Made by a program: the position numbers and the translations under genes | Part shown: piece after piece, positions 43,616-53,351 of the stretch | How the letters are laid out: each line of letters opens with the position of its first letter | How positions within the stretch are numbered: position 1 is the stretch's first letter | Notes under the pieces: generated by a model | What the model saw: the letters and a program-made list of their open reading frames with translations, nothing else | Told to the model about the DNA's origin: nothing | The model's database searches: none | NCBI GenBank assembly: GCA_964610765.1 | Contig: CAZSWS010000003.1 | Coordinates: 17,520 to 81,519 of the forward strand | From: CAZSWS01 sp964610765 | GTDB lineage: Bacteria > Bacteroidota > Bacteroidia > Bacteroidales > Tannerellaceae | Direction of reading: 5' to 3' | Length of the DNA: 64,000 bases

Positions 43616-43750
43616 ATGCAGATATAACCGTAATTCATTTTAGTCAATGCTTTTTTATTCAATAAACATCAAACAATAGCTCTGATTCTTGAAATAACTA
43701 TTGCAATAATAAATAATTGAAAGCGAAATAGAAGTAATCTTGTTTATGCT

Positions 43751-43758
43751 TATCTTTG
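43751..43758 (+). promoter_or_regulatory. -7 element of tRNA-Val
   Basis: TATCTTTG, 4 bp before the tRNA start; no matching -33 TTTG at standard distance. Confidence 0.45.
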
Positions 43759-43762
43759 CACC

Positions 43763-43837
43763 GAACCGTTAGTTCAGTTGGTTCAGAACGCTGCCTTGAC
43801 AGGGCAGAGGTCGCCAGTTCGAGTCTGGCACGGTTCA
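43763..43837 (+). tRNA. tRNA-Val (anticodon GAC)
   Basis: Acceptor GAACCGT / ACGGTTC plus discriminator A; anticodon stem CTGCC / GGCAG with loop TTGACAG (GAC); T arm GCCAGTTCGAGTCTGGC. It marks the right edge of the accessory island; its 3' end is not repeated inside the island. Confidence 0.96.
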
Positions 43838-44025
43838 CTCTTTTTGATTTCCATCCTATATAGTTCCTGGTTATTAAGTAGTTCGTTTTTGTCTATACTG
43901 CCTTTTTAGTGCAGCATAGACTTTCTTTATCTATGCATCTATAATTCTAATTGCTTTCTCGTGGGCTAAAGCTTATATTTGTAATGGTTTTTCATAATAG
44001 TATTAGATTTAAGGTTAAGGTAGAT

Positions 44026-44054
44026 AGGTTGTCGTGAGACAGCCTTTTCTTTTT
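44026..44054 (+). terminator. Hairpin with T-run in the tRNA-Val downstream region
   Basis: AGGTTGTC / GACAGCCT (one G-U), loop GTGA, then TTTCTTTTT. It could end the tRNA-Val transcript or a small RNA. 43838-44025 holds nothing else I recognise. Confidence 0.55.
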
Positions 44055-44127
44055 AAAAAAGAGCCTTAATCAATTTCATATCTTTACATCGTGGTTATAG
44101 TATAATTTGCAAGATTATATTGGCCAC

Positions 44128-44166
44128 AAAGCCGTTGTGGCAGTGATGCTAGGGCGGCTTTTTTTT
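44128..44166 (+). terminator. Nested hairpin and terminator upstream of the heparinase gene
   Basis: AAAGCCG (44128) pairs with CGGCTTT before a seven-T run, and a competing GCCACAA / TTGTGGC stem (44123-44141) overlaps its left arm. Two mutually exclusive folds ahead of a gene could be an attenuator or end of a small RNA. No known riboswitch motif is seen. Confidence 0.45.
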
Positions 44167-44399
44167 AGGTGCTTTATCTACCGGGATGCCTGTCGAATCT
44201 ATTTTCTTTTCAACCTGTTTTTTGGTTTTTCAAGTAACTAGGAAGTTGAAAAATCCATTGATTAACGGGGATATATTAGAACTTGTTTTTATCTTTGGAA
44301 TATCAATAGATTATTATCTTTTATAGAGGTGAGTCTTCACCCCCTAGCTATAATTTATTGCCGGATATCGATAGACCTTAAACGAATAATTGAATAACC

Positions 44400-46277
44400 A
44401 TGTTGAGAAAGACCTTAATACTACCTTTTCTGCTTATTCTTGCCACTACATTGAATGGGCAAAAAAACTATCTGAAAGATGTGAAAACTCTGCCGGATCA
44501 TCCTCGTATCTTATGGTTGGCAGGAGAAGAAAAACAGATATATGATAAAATAGCAGCAAATACTGTATTGGCTGACCTGCATCAGGAAATACTGAAAGAG
44601 AGTGATAAAATAATAGCTCTTCCTGTGTTAGAAAGAAAACAGATTGGGCGAAGACTGTTGTCTGTTTCGCGTGAAGCTCTGCGACGAATCTTTTATCTAT
44701 CTTACTCTTTTCGAATGACGGAAGAAAGCAAGTATGTGAAACGTGCTGCTGAAGAGCTTATGTCGGTTTGCTCATTTTCGGATTGGAATCAGTCTCATTT
44801 TCTGGATGTAGGAGAAATGACCATGGCGGTAGCCATTGGGTATGACTGGTTGTCTCATACGTTTTCACCGGATTTGAAAAATCTGGTGAAAAACGCTTTG
44901 ATAAGTAAAGGGCTGTCTCCTTCTTTTCATCCGAAAGATAGTTGGTTTCTGACTGCTACGAATAATTGGAATCAAGTTTGTAATGCCGGAATGACTTTTG
45001 GAGCGTTGGCTGTATATGAGGATGTGCCGGACCTGTCTTTTCATATCATAGAGAGGGCTATTGAGTCGATTCGTATACCCATGAAAGACTATGCGCCCGA
45101 TGGAGCTTATCCTGAAGGATATGGATACTGGGATTATGGGACCTCATTCAATGTGTTATTTCTAAGTGCGCTGGAGAAAGTATTTAAAACAGACTTTCAA
45201 TTATCTTCTGCACCCGGTTTTATGCATACCGGCAGCTATTATGAACATATGGTGGCTCCTTCAGGAAGACCTTATAACTATGCAGACGCAGGGATAGGAG
45301 CCGGATTGACTCCCGCCATGTTCTGGTTTGCACAAAAAACAAATGACCCTTCCCTACTATGGATGGAGAAAATGTTTATGGGAAATAAGAAGAACAAAGG
45401 CTATTTGAAAAATCGTTTATTGCCGGCATTGATGATTTGGGCGGCTGATTTATCTGTAGACCAAATTCCTGCACCTAAAGAATTGACTTGGACGGGGCAG
45501 GGGGTTACTCCCGTATCTTTGATGCGTACGTCATGGACGGATTCTGATGCGCTTTTTTTAGGTATTAAAGGAGGGACAGCTTCCAGCAACCATGCGCATA
45601 TGGATGCGGGTTCGTTTATCATGGAAGCGCATGGAGTGCGTTGGGCAATGGATTTTGGCATGCAAAATTATGAATCGTTAGAGTCTAAGGGAGTAGCCTT
45701 ATGGGGGCGTGCTCAAGATGCACAACGTTGGGATGTGTTTAGGTACAATAATTTAGCGCATAATACCCTGACAGTGGATAATTCTTATCATCGTGTGAAA
45801 GGATATGCGCCGATTGAATCTGCTACAACAAATCCTGCATTTATGTCGGCGGTTACCGATTTATCAACGGTGTTTGAAGGTCAACTAGCCGGTGTTAAAC
45901 GCGGAGCAGCGATTGTGGATAAAGGCTATGTACTGATTCAGGATGAAATAAAAACCCTAGCTAAAGATGAAACGACTGTTCGATGGACCATGTTGACATC
46001 CGCTCAGGTAAAGATGATTGGGAAGAATCGAATACGGCTTTTGCAAGATGGTAAAACGCTTGAACTTCGAGTGATTGAGCCGGCTAAAGTGACTTTGAAG
46101 ACCTGGAGCACAAAGTCAACGAAAGATTATGATGCAGATAATAGTGGAACAACTCTGATTGGTTTTGAAGTAGTCTTACCCTCTCATACCGAGGCTTCAT
46201 TGGTAGTTGCATTGATTCCTCAAGGTGCAAAATATAACAAAAAAGATTTTCGCTCGCTAAATGAATGGAAAGACTAA
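44400..46277 (+). CDS. Heparinase II/III-like exported protein
   Basis: A 625-aa protein with a signal peptide (cut near TLNGQ). The N-terminal alpha/alpha toroid (residues 60-370) carries FLDVGEMTMAVAIGYDWL, NNWNQVCNAGM and GAYPEGYGYWDYGTSF. The C-terminal beta-sandwich starts with the family motif SNHAHMDAGSFIMEAHG and WAMDFG. It belongs to the heparinase II/III superfamily (alginate, heparan and oligoglucuronate lyases such as PL12, PL15, PL17 and PL21). The aromatic and His residues used for base catalysis are kept. The real substrate (a uronic-acid glycan) cannot be told. No SusC/D genes adjoin. A bidirectional terminator follows. Confidence 0.85.
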   Translation: MLRKTLILPFLLILATTLNGQKNYLKDVKTLPDHPRILWLAGEEKQIYDKIAANTVLADLHQEILKESDKIIALPVLERKQIGRRLLSVSREALRRIFYLSYSFRMTEESKYVKRAAEELMSVCSFSDWNQSHFLDVGEMTMAVAIGYDWLSHTFSPDLKNLVKNALISKGLSPSFHPKDSWFLTATNNWNQVCNAGMTFGALAVYEDVPDLSFHIIERAIESIRIPMKDYAPDGAYPEGYGYWDYGTSFNVLFLSALEKVFKTDFQLSSAPGFMHTGSYYEHMVAPSGRPYNYADAGIGAGLTPAMFWFAQKTNDPSLLWMEKMFMGNKKNKGYLKNRLLPALMIWAADLSVDQIPAPKELTWTGQGVTPVSLMRTSWTDSDALFLGIKGGTASSNHAHMDAGSFIMEAHGVRWAMDFGMQNYESLESKGVALWGRAQDAQRWDVFRYNNLAHNTLTVDNSYHRVKGYAPIESATTNPAFMSAVTDLSTVFEGQLAGVKRGAAIVDKGYVLIQDEIKTLAKDETTVRWTMLTSAQVKMIGKNRIRLLQDGKTLELRVIEPAKVTLKTWSTKSTKDYDADNSGTTLIGFEVVLPSHTEASLVVALIPQGAKYNKKDFRSLNEWKD

Positions 46278-46305
46278 CTCAGTTGATTATCTGAACTTAG
46301 GAAAT

Positions 46306-46348
46306 ACTAAAAAAAGCGGTTGTCTATGTATCAACCGCTTTTTTTAGT
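46306..46348. terminator. Bidirectional terminator
   Basis: ACTAAAAAAAGCGGTTG / CAACCGCTTTTTTTAGT around a 9-base loop, between the converging heparinase-like and DUF3857 genes. Confidence 0.93.
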
Positions 46349-46352
46349 ATGC

Positions 46353-48092
46353 TTATTGTTCTTTAAAGAGTAAACTGGTGTTTTGACCGGTTCCCCATGC
46401 CGTAACCAACTGTTTAAAGTCGGTATAGGTTGTCGGAGTTATAATCGGATTATTTATGTTTAAATGCTTCCGTATAGTGACTTGATTACCATCAACGGTA
46501 TATTCAATACGTAAAGTGCCGGCTTTATTTTTGATTTCTTTATTTAGGTTGGGAGTGCGGAGTTCCAACTTATTGTCCCAGCGAATAGAGTACTCATATA
46601 CTTCATTGACGGGTGCAAAGAGTAGCAAACTTCCTTGGCGTGTTGAGTTATATCGTTCGTATCCCTGATAAGCAAAGCCTTTGGCTGCCTGAGGAAGTCG
46701 GTAAACAATATATCCATCGGTTGATGTTAGCTCTTGTGTTGAAGAATAACTCACATTTGCTTCTCCTTTGCCTTCTTTAAGCGTAGCGTCTTTAGATCCT
46801 CTTGTCAATGCACTCAAATAATTGGTTGTAAAAGGGATATGGTAGTTGCCAAATGTGGCATTGAATTTACTTTTAGCTTGATTGACTGTGATTTCTATTT
46901 CTGCTGAAAACTGTATATCTGCTGAAGCAGGCTGTAATTCAAGGGGGCTTCCATCTTTCAGTCGAACAGCGTATGCACTCGATGCGTATTGTACAGGCGT
47001 TTGTGTGGTAGGTGACAGTATGTATGACTGTCCGTCTATGGTTGTAAAAACTCCTAGTTGGTCTATGGCTGATAACCCCAAATAGGGTTGAACAGGTTTG
47101 AAGTAATAAGCAATCATCTCAGACTCTATTCCACTTGCTTTCAGCAATCCATGCAATAAGGCAGCTTTTTCAGCAGTTGTTCCATAAGCCCTGTCAATCA
47201 ATGTAGCTTCAGGACGAATATTGAATCCGGACTCTTCTAAACTTAACGGAATTAGGTCTACCTGATTCACTACATAGTTTAGTAGTATTGCTGCCTTTTC
47301 TTTATTGCTTTGACTATTCGCTGTTAGTTCTTTTGCCAATATGCTCATTCGCATATCTCGCGTCCGACCAATCAGCATATTGAGTGAGGCTAATGCATCT
47401 TGAACCGTGTTGTGTGTAGAGGCTGCAAATTGAATAACCCCTCCGGATTGGACAGATGTACCCGGGTCAAACGAGCGTGGAGATATGTTTTTGATTTGAT
47501 AGTCGGTTGTTCTCATGCCATTCGCCACCTTGACTTTCGCTTGTGTGTTCTTATGGTTGATAAATCCACTTTGTAGCGATATGTTTTCAGGAGTTGTGAT
47601 GGTAAGTTGATAATTTCTGATTGGTGAAAGTTCATTCAGTGATTGGCAAATATCCAACTGTTTAAGATATCCGGCTTGGGTGATGATAGAATAGTCCAAA
47701 TAGATCGTTGCGCCCAGCTCTAGCCCGGTATGAACAACGACCAACTCTTTCAAGTGATTGAAGTCCGGTGCATTGGCTGCTTGCCTCGGAAGTACTTCCA
47801 CAAAAGCATTCTCCGGAGTTTTTACAATATTCCCATCTTTCTGTTTGGTGTAGGCACTGTGAATAACTACTTTTTGATGTGTCGGATTATAGACGATGAA
47901 TGATTCGCCATAGGTGGAATTCATCGCGGTGTGCGTATATATGGTAAGTTCTTTGCTGTGTCTGAATTCTTGACTTCCATCCGTATTTAGAGTCCAACTT
48001 TTACTTACTTGCTTAAATTCGGCTTCATAGCCTTTGGCATGAGTTGTTAGCGTGAAAAGTGCGCTAATGAATAGAATATATAGATGTTTCAT
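46353..48092 (-). CDS. DUF3857 transglutaminase-fold protein, Cys-less
   Basis: A 579-aa protein with a signal peptide (cut near THAK). The DUF3857 beta domain comes first (EFRHSKELTIYTHTAMNS and NTQAKVKVANG), then a transglutaminase-like helical core near residues 260-370 (INRAYGTTAEKAALLHGLLKASGIESEMIAYYF). The catalytic Cys position of the core (GVCKD in its neighbour) reads GTTAEKA here, so peptidase or transglutaminase activity is unlikely. It sits 13 bp downstream of the Cys-containing paralogue, same strand. Together they look like an active and an inactive copy of a periplasmic, probably glycan- or lipoprotein-related, factor. Confidence 0.8.
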   Translation of the reverse strand: MKHLYILFISALFTLTTHAKGYEAEFKQVSKSWTLNTDGSQEFRHSKELTIYTHTAMNSTYGESFIVYNPTHQKVVIHSAYTKQKDGNIVKTPENAFVEVLPRQAANAPDFNHLKELVVVHTGLELGATIYLDYSIITQAGYLKQLDICQSLNELSPIRNYQLTITTPENISLQSGFINHKNTQAKVKVANGMRTTDYQIKNISPRSFDPGTSVQSGGVIQFAASTHNTVQDALASLNMLIGRTRDMRMSILAKELTANSQSNKEKAAILLNYVVNQVDLIPLSLEESGFNIRPEATLIDRAYGTTAEKAALLHGLLKASGIESEMIAYYFKPVQPYLGLSAIDQLGVFTTIDGQSYILSPTTQTPVQYASSAYAVRLKDGSPLELQPASADIQFSAEIEITVNQAKSKFNATFGNYHIPFTTNYLSALTRGSKDATLKEGKGEANVSYSSTQELTSTDGYIVYRLPQAAKGFAYQGYERYNSTRQGSLLLFAPVNEVYEYSIRWDNKLELRTPNLNKEIKNKAGTLRIEYTVDGNQVTIRKHLNINNPIITPTTYTDFKQLVTAWGTGQNTSLLFKEQ

Positions 48093-48105
48093 AATTTCTG
48101 CCTGC

Positions 48106-50058
48106 TTATTTTTGTATAATCAACTGTTCTCCTAATTCTTTTGAAGCATTGACCGCATTCTTAAAGCCTTCCCAATCGCTTGCTTCATAGACACGTTTGT
48201 TCAGTCGTAGTTCATGATGAAGCACAATGCTGCTTCCATTTTGCGTGATATTTCCGTTAAAGCTTGCTGCTTCACTGTTTTGATCCAATTCCTTTTCCGG
48301 CGTTAAAAGATTATATCCCTTAGGTAGCTGTATTTCTTCGTTAATCGTAACTGCACGTGAGCAGGCATCTTTAAAGCCATGCGCTCTTTCTTCTATCGAA
48401 GTGTTGATATTCATATAGCTTCTAATTTGCCTGTACAAGTTGTTGATGGTCATTGGACTAAATATCAATTCGCTTTGCCCTACAATAGCATACTCAGGAA
48501 TCACATAGTTAAACGTGATTTCAATCGGGCCTGCCTGATAATCTTTAGGGTTTTTCCCGTAATCTACACTGATAAGGCGTGCATTGGGAGATATGTTTAA
48601 CAGCTGCGACTCCAGCGATTTTTTCCACTCAGATTGGAATCCTAGCGTGAAAATATTGCGAATTCTTCGGTCAGATTGTCCTTCAGCCTGGATGGTGAAG
48701 CGTCCACTCAAGGTGCCCTTTTCGTCTAGTTTGTTTTGTGCATGGATGCGTATATAATGATCATCTGCCGGCGAGAGAGGCGTAATCAATAAATCTGATC
48801 CTTCGGGAATGCCCGGCAGGTAGTTTTGTTGCTGCTCGGCACTGCTCCATAGCTCGCGCGTGAATGGTACCCAAGTGGGGTCTAGCGGCATATATGTTCC
48901 GTTAGATAATTTCACAACAGTCACACAATGGTTGAAATGGTCTGCCGGAATACTTTCGATACGGCTACCGGCCATTGTCATAGCCGGATGAGCTTCAAAG
49001 CCTGCCATACGTAAGAAAGATATAAGTGTTCCTGCGATATCTTTACATACGCCACAACGGTCGGTATAGTTCATTTCGGTATTATGTAGCGTATATCCTT
49101 CGCCCTCACCCATTGAAATGCCCGAATAGCGGATGTTGTCAGCTACCCAATGCGTGAGTACGGCTATCTTTTCCATCTCGGTCTTTTTCCCTTTGATGAG
49201 TTCATCTACTTTCTTTTGCGCCTCTTCCAGTGGAGCAAAGCTGTCATAGTCTTCATTCACTTTATGAAACCAAAGTGACTTATCTACCCAGTTAGGAGTA
49301 GTTGACATCATCAGCTTAGGTGCAGCATCAAACAAATCGACCATATTAGGCTCTCGTTTAAAGGGCATCATGTCATCTACCGCAAAGGTGTACACCTTGC
49401 TTTCGTTTTCATAGCGCATGGATGAGGTGCAGGCTCCTTGGTAAAACTGAAATTGCAGTTCTTTTTCGCCCGGCATCGTTACGCTGTGTACTTTTCTGAC
49501 CGTGGGTGCTGAACTCCAAAATGGAACGATGTCATAAAATTGTCCCCGCATAGGAGGGATGAATCGCTCATCATCGTCCACATTTTGCAGTAGTGCATAT
49601 GTGAATCCTTTTTTATCAATTTCATAGGTGATGATATCACCCGGCTCCAAGCGGCCCACGTCAAACATGATTTGCCGGGCTCCCCAGTATATCATTCGTG
49701 CAGGTGCAGCATAGTCATAGGCTTTACTTGCATCTAACGTAATGACATCGCCGTCTGTTTTGGTTATTTTAACCGACTGAAATCGGGCAAAAGCAGTCAA
49801 CGGGTCATAGTCATATTTGATGATTCGGTTAGCAATGGCTCCAGCAGGTGTTTGTATTTTAATGCTTTGCTGGATGTAGAAACTACCCGACCCGGTGGGC
49901 TTTACATTCACATGTGTGCTGTCATACAGAATCACATAGTCGTATTTTTCATACTGCTTGTCGTTTTCTGTTTTTTGAAGCAGTCGTCGTGAGATGTCTT
50001 GTCCCATGGTCGTGAAAGCGACAAACAGGAACAGACTACCAAAAAGAATTTTCTTCAT
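48106..50058 (-). CDS. DUF3857 transglutaminase-family protein (active-site intact)
   Basis: A 650-aa protein with a signal peptide (cut near TTMGQ). DUF3857 is residues 50-230; the transglutaminase core follows at 300-400. DRCGVCKDIAGTLISFLRMAGFEAH holds the nucleophile Cys, FNHCVTVVKLSNGTYMPLDPTW the His and Asp. A C-terminal beta domain (about 450-650) is present. Substrate is unknown; family members are exported in Bacteroidetes. It precedes the Cys-less paralogue by 13 bp, and the HAD-thioesterase gene is 11 bp upstream, same strand, so the three may share a transcript. Confidence 0.85.
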   Translation of the reverse strand: MKKILFGSLFLFVAFTTMGQDISRRLLQKTENDKQYEKYDYVILYDSTHVNVKPTGSGSFYIQQSIKIQTPAGAIANRIIKYDYDPLTAFARFQSVKITKTDGDVITLDASKAYDYAAPARMIYWGARQIMFDVGRLEPGDIITYEIDKKGFTYALLQNVDDDERFIPPMRGQFYDIVPFWSSAPTVRKVHSVTMPGEKELQFQFYQGACTSSMRYENESKVYTFAVDDMMPFKREPNMVDLFDAAPKLMMSTTPNWVDKSLWFHKVNEDYDSFAPLEEAQKKVDELIKGKKTEMEKIAVLTHWVADNIRYSGISMGEGEGYTLHNTEMNYTDRCGVCKDIAGTLISFLRMAGFEAHPAMTMAGSRIESIPADHFNHCVTVVKLSNGTYMPLDPTWVPFTRELWSSAEQQQNYLPGIPEGSDLLITPLSPADDHYIRIHAQNKLDEKGTLSGRFTIQAEGQSDRRIRNIFTLGFQSEWKKSLESQLLNISPNARLISVDYGKNPKDYQAGPIEITFNYVIPEYAIVGQSELIFSPMTINNLYRQIRSYMNINTSIEERAHGFKDACSRAVTINEEIQLPKGYNLLTPEKELDQNSEAASFNGNITQNGSSIVLHHELRLNKRVYEASDWEGFKNAVNASKELGEQLIIQK

Positions 50059-50069
50059 GTTATGTTTTT

Positions 50070-51299
50070 TTATTTGCGTTTGATGACGGTATTAATTACT
50101 CGTATACTGGATACGAGTTTGTCGGTCGAAGTGAAGATGTCCACATTCCATACATGCGAACTTCTTCCGACATGGATAGGTGTTGCTATTCCTCGCACCG
50201 TATCTCCCTCGTGTGCCGATGACACATGGTTGCCACTGACTTGCATCCCTACAATAAACTCATCCGGCTTGCAGTTCAACATCGAGCCGATGCCTGCAAT
50301 TGTTTCGGCTAAAGCTAGGGAGGCACCTCCATGCAAAATGCCAAATGGTTGACGCGTCCGCTTATCGACCGGCATAATAGCTTCTACCCGTTCTTGTGCA
50401 GCATACGTGTATTCGATACCTAGATTGCCAATTAAAGAATTTGGTGTGTTTGCATTCAGTTGTTTAAGAATGATATGAGCCGGAGGCAGTTCGGTCAGTA
50501 ACGCTTTTTCTAAGGCTATAGCCACTCCTTCTTCATTGTTTGATAGGGTCGTTATATCAGCACACATCTTGACTGAGTCTTGTGCATTCCCCATGGCAAT
50601 ACTCAGACCTGCCATTTGAAGCATTTTTACGTCGGCTACTCCGTCGCCAATCACCAGCATCTCTTCCGGTTTAATGTTTAGCGTATCTAAAAGCACACCA
50701 ATCGTATTGGCTTTGTCAATATTGTCAGGGGTAAACTCTAAGAAAAAAGGCTCTGAGCAGAATACGTTAGCCGTTCCATTCAGTCTTTTTTGCAGACTAG
50801 ACTCCAAGGATAAAAGTACGGAAGGATCTCCCACAAGCATTATTTTATGGATATCAAAGTCAATATCTTCACTTAAGTTTTCCGAGTAAACAATCTCCAT
50901 GCCATTTAGCTCAGCTTCTTGACGAATGTGTTGATTGTCGGGGCTGTCAGTTAGCAGGATCCCTTTGTTGTAGGTGAATATAGCTAAGCCGTTTTTCTTT
51001 GCTTGTCTTTGAATAAATGGAACAATATCAACATCTACATGCTTTTGAAAGATAGTTTTATGATCTTTTGCTTCAAATATTTTACTTCCGTTATACGATA
51101 AATAGTAGCCTCCATAACTACCCAAATCCAGTTCGCTGGCGATGGGTTTTACACCTCGGCTGGGTCTTCCGGATGCCAAAGCAATACGAATACCCAACTG
51201 TTGTGCTTTTACGATGGCTGAGCGAGTGTGCTTAGTGATTTCTTTTTGGTCATTTAATAATGTACCATCTATATCGATAACTGCTAATTTATATTTCAT
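50070..51299 (-). CDS. Cof-type HAD phosphatase fused to PaaI-type hotdog thioesterase
   Basis: A 409-aa two-domain protein. Residues 1-270 are a Cof/type IIB HAD phosphatase: DIDGTLLND (nucleophile Asp, motif I), ASGRPS (motif II), and VIGDGVADVKMLQMAG (motif IV). Residues 275-409 are a hotdog acyl-CoA thioesterase of the PaaI/MenI kind: PFGILHGGASLALAETIAG with the catalytic Glu region, then GMQVSGNHVSSAHEGDTV. Both catalytic sets look intact. The fusion could join a phosphate removal and a CoA hydrolysis step; menaquinone (DHNA-CoA) hydrolysis by the hotdog half is a plausible use. The DUF3857 gene follows 11 bp later. Confidence 0.88.
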   Translation of the reverse strand: MKYKLAVIDIDGTLLNDQKEITKHTRSAIVKAQQLGIRIALASGRPSRGVKPIASELDLGSYGGYYLSYNGSKIFEAKDHKTIFQKHVDVDIVPFIQRQAKKNGLAIFTYNKGILLTDSPDNQHIRQEAELNGMEIVYSENLSEDIDFDIHKIMLVGDPSVLLSLESSLQKRLNGTANVFCSEPFFLEFTPDNIDKANTIGVLLDTLNIKPEEMLVIGDGVADVKMLQMAGLSIAMGNAQDSVKMCADITTLSNNEEGVAIALEKALLTELPPAHIILKQLNANTPNSLIGNLGIEYTYAAQERVEAIMPVDKRTRQPFGILHGGASLALAETIAGIGSMLNCKPDEFIVGMQVSGNHVSSAHEGDTVRGIATPIHVGRSSHVWNVDIFTSTDKLVSSIRVINTVIKRK

Positions 51300-51358
51300 G
51301 ATGAATAGGCTTTTTGAGTGAATACATTGTTTGCTTTAGGTGAATTCGCTTTGTAGGT

Positions 51359-53131
51359 CTACTGTTTTTTATGAATAAACTCTGTAAGAATAATTTCCGA
51401 TTTACTATCGCGAACAAAATAAGAAGAGGTGCTTACTACGCTAAAAGTGTAGGTGTCACCATAGGTTGTTTTTACTTTATTATAGTCCTTGGATGAAACT
51501 AACAAATATCCTTTCTCCAGTTGCTCGTGGAAGTTTTGCAAAGCCCCATCCAAATAAAAGTTCATTCCATATAAGGGCGTATATTGATTGTTGTCGGCCA
51601 CTACATAGATATTGTTTGATTGGATAGGATAGTCCTTTTTAATCATTCGCGCAAATAGTTTAGAAGTACTTCCTTTGCGTATACCCCGAATAAATACGCT
51701 ATCCGTAAATACGTTAACAACAAATGCTAAAAAGACAGCAGCATAAATAATCTTGATATTTATCTTTTTAAACAGCTGGTAGCATACAGTTGCACTAGCG
51801 ATAGTCAAAAAGACTAGCAGTACGATAGTAAATCCTTTATGGATGATGGATATGTTTTTGATGTTTTCAACCAGTTCAATAATGGCTTGACTTTCGGTGT
51901 ATTGTGAAACCAATAAAGCAGGGTCTAAAAATCCTGTCATGGTTGCTATAATAATGACAATGCCTGTGGTCGTGAATAGAAAGAGTAGTCCGGCGAATAA
52001 GCGTGTGATAAAGGCTTTGTTTGCCGATAGGTAAATAAAGTATTGCGCTAAGAATAAGGCAATAAATGGATAGGTGATCAGCAGTAAAGATGCACTTTTG
52101 CTTACCGGAATAGAAAAAAGTATGAGTGAAACTATGATGGTGATAATGGCTAAAAGGCGTATTTTTTCCTCTTCTCTGAAGTATCCGCTCATGCGACTGT
52201 CGCTAATTCTTTGGTGTTTGCTACTCTTTTTTCGCTTGAAGCTTAGTGTGAATAGAGATAGAACAGCCAACACAGTCCATGGCATAAAACCACCCAGTAG
52301 GGAAGTGAGCATATATCCCACACCTTTTGGGTTGGCAGATTCGATAAACTGTCTTGCTTGACTGTAATTAAATACTAGGCCATAGTTTTCAGCAATAATG
52401 ATTTGTGTGAAGGCATCACCCCCTTGTTTCCATGCAGCAAAATACCAGATGGCAGGAATGAAAAGGGCTGTGATAAGTATATAAAGCAGCGATTTGAATA
52501 TGCGTAAAAAATCATACCTTTTGAGTAATATCAAGTAAATGCTGAAGATGAGTATAGGAAGAAGTAGACCAATAAGTCCTTTTGTTAGGATGGCACCGCT
52601 GATTAATAAAGGGATAGCTGGTGGAATACCTTTCAGGTCTTGCTTCTCTTCCCATTTATACATCTCATAGATGGCAGCTAGGACAAAAGTGGTGAAAAGC
52701 ATATATACACCGGCAATCATGGCGGTAAAATGCAGACCGATGCAGCTGATGAGTATGAGAACAGTAATGAATGCATTTTGAAACCGAATGCGCTGTCCCA
52801 GAAAAGATAGCGTCAGCCCAATCAAGGTCATAAAGGCCAAAGCTGAAGGCAGCCTTGAAGTAAAAGGAGTTACTTCTCCTTTAGGAAGCGAGAATAAGGC
52901 AATCAGCCAATGTTGTAGAGGAGGGTTGTGAGAAAACTGTCCGGCATAAACTTCGGGCAACGTCCAGTTGCCTGTCTCAAGCATAGCCGCTGCAACCGAG
53001 GCTTCACGTGCTTCTTCTGAGGTTGAGAAATCACCCATTCCTAACCAAGGTAAAACGGATATCATACAGATAATAATAACTGTAGTAATCGGTTTTTGTA
53101 GATAAAGATATTGTAGCGCAGGACTCCTCAT
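51359..53131 (-). CDS. ArnT/PMT-like (GT39/83) membrane glycosyltransferase
   Basis: A 590-aa integral membrane protein with about twelve transmembrane helices. The first periplasmic loop has the lipid-phosphate sugar site GDFSTSEEAREA (the conserved acidic E of the ArnT/PMT family) and HNPPLQHWLIAL. The soluble C-terminus begins near residue 480 (YVVADNNQYTPLYGMNFYL). Such enzymes move a sugar from a polyprenyl phosphate to lipid A, protein or glycan on the periplasmic face. It is monocistronic; no lipid-A genes are next to it, so its acceptor is unknown. Confidence 0.85.
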   Translation of the reverse strand: MRSPALQYLYLQKPITTVIIICMISVLPWLGMGDFSTSEEAREASVAAAMLETGNWTLPEVYAGQFSHNPPLQHWLIALFSLPKGEVTPFTSRLPSALAFMTLIGLTLSFLGQRIRFQNAFITVLILISCIGLHFTAMIAGVYMLFTTFVLAAIYEMYKWEEKQDLKGIPPAIPLLISGAILTKGLIGLLLPILIFSIYLILLKRYDFLRIFKSLLYILITALFIPAIWYFAAWKQGGDAFTQIIIAENYGLVFNYSQARQFIESANPKGVGYMLTSLLGGFMPWTVLAVLSLFTLSFKRKKSSKHQRISDSRMSGYFREEEKIRLLAIITIIVSLILFSIPVSKSASLLLITYPFIALFLAQYFIYLSANKAFITRLFAGLLFLFTTTGIVIIIATMTGFLDPALLVSQYTESQAIIELVENIKNISIIHKGFTIVLLVFLTIASATVCYQLFKKINIKIIYAAVFLAFVVNVFTDSVFIRGIRKGSTSKLFARMIKKDYPIQSNNIYVVADNNQYTPLYGMNFYLDGALQNFHEQLEKGYLLVSSKDYNKVKTTYGDTYTFSVVSTSSYFVRDSKSEIILTEFIHKKQ

Positions 53132-53351
53132 ATACTCTTTTTTGGATCGCTTTGTTTGCCTCTCTCTGTTTTACAAAAGAACAATTTTTTACTCGATTTA
53201 TCAAGCCTATATGCAAGGATTCATCACATGTTAGCTGTTTTTATGCGCTGTTTTTTATGAATCGTCGCTTTTAATGGAGGAAAAAACCATCGGACATCTC
53301 AAAACCTCTATCTTTGTCTTTTAGAACATCGCTATCAAGTAAGTAACCATC

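Noticed and set aside
43616..43762. Search for a copy of the tRNA-Arg 3' end as a right attachment site
   Set aside because: No matching sequence was seen between the last operon gene and tRNA-Val, nor just beyond it; the right border may have decayed.
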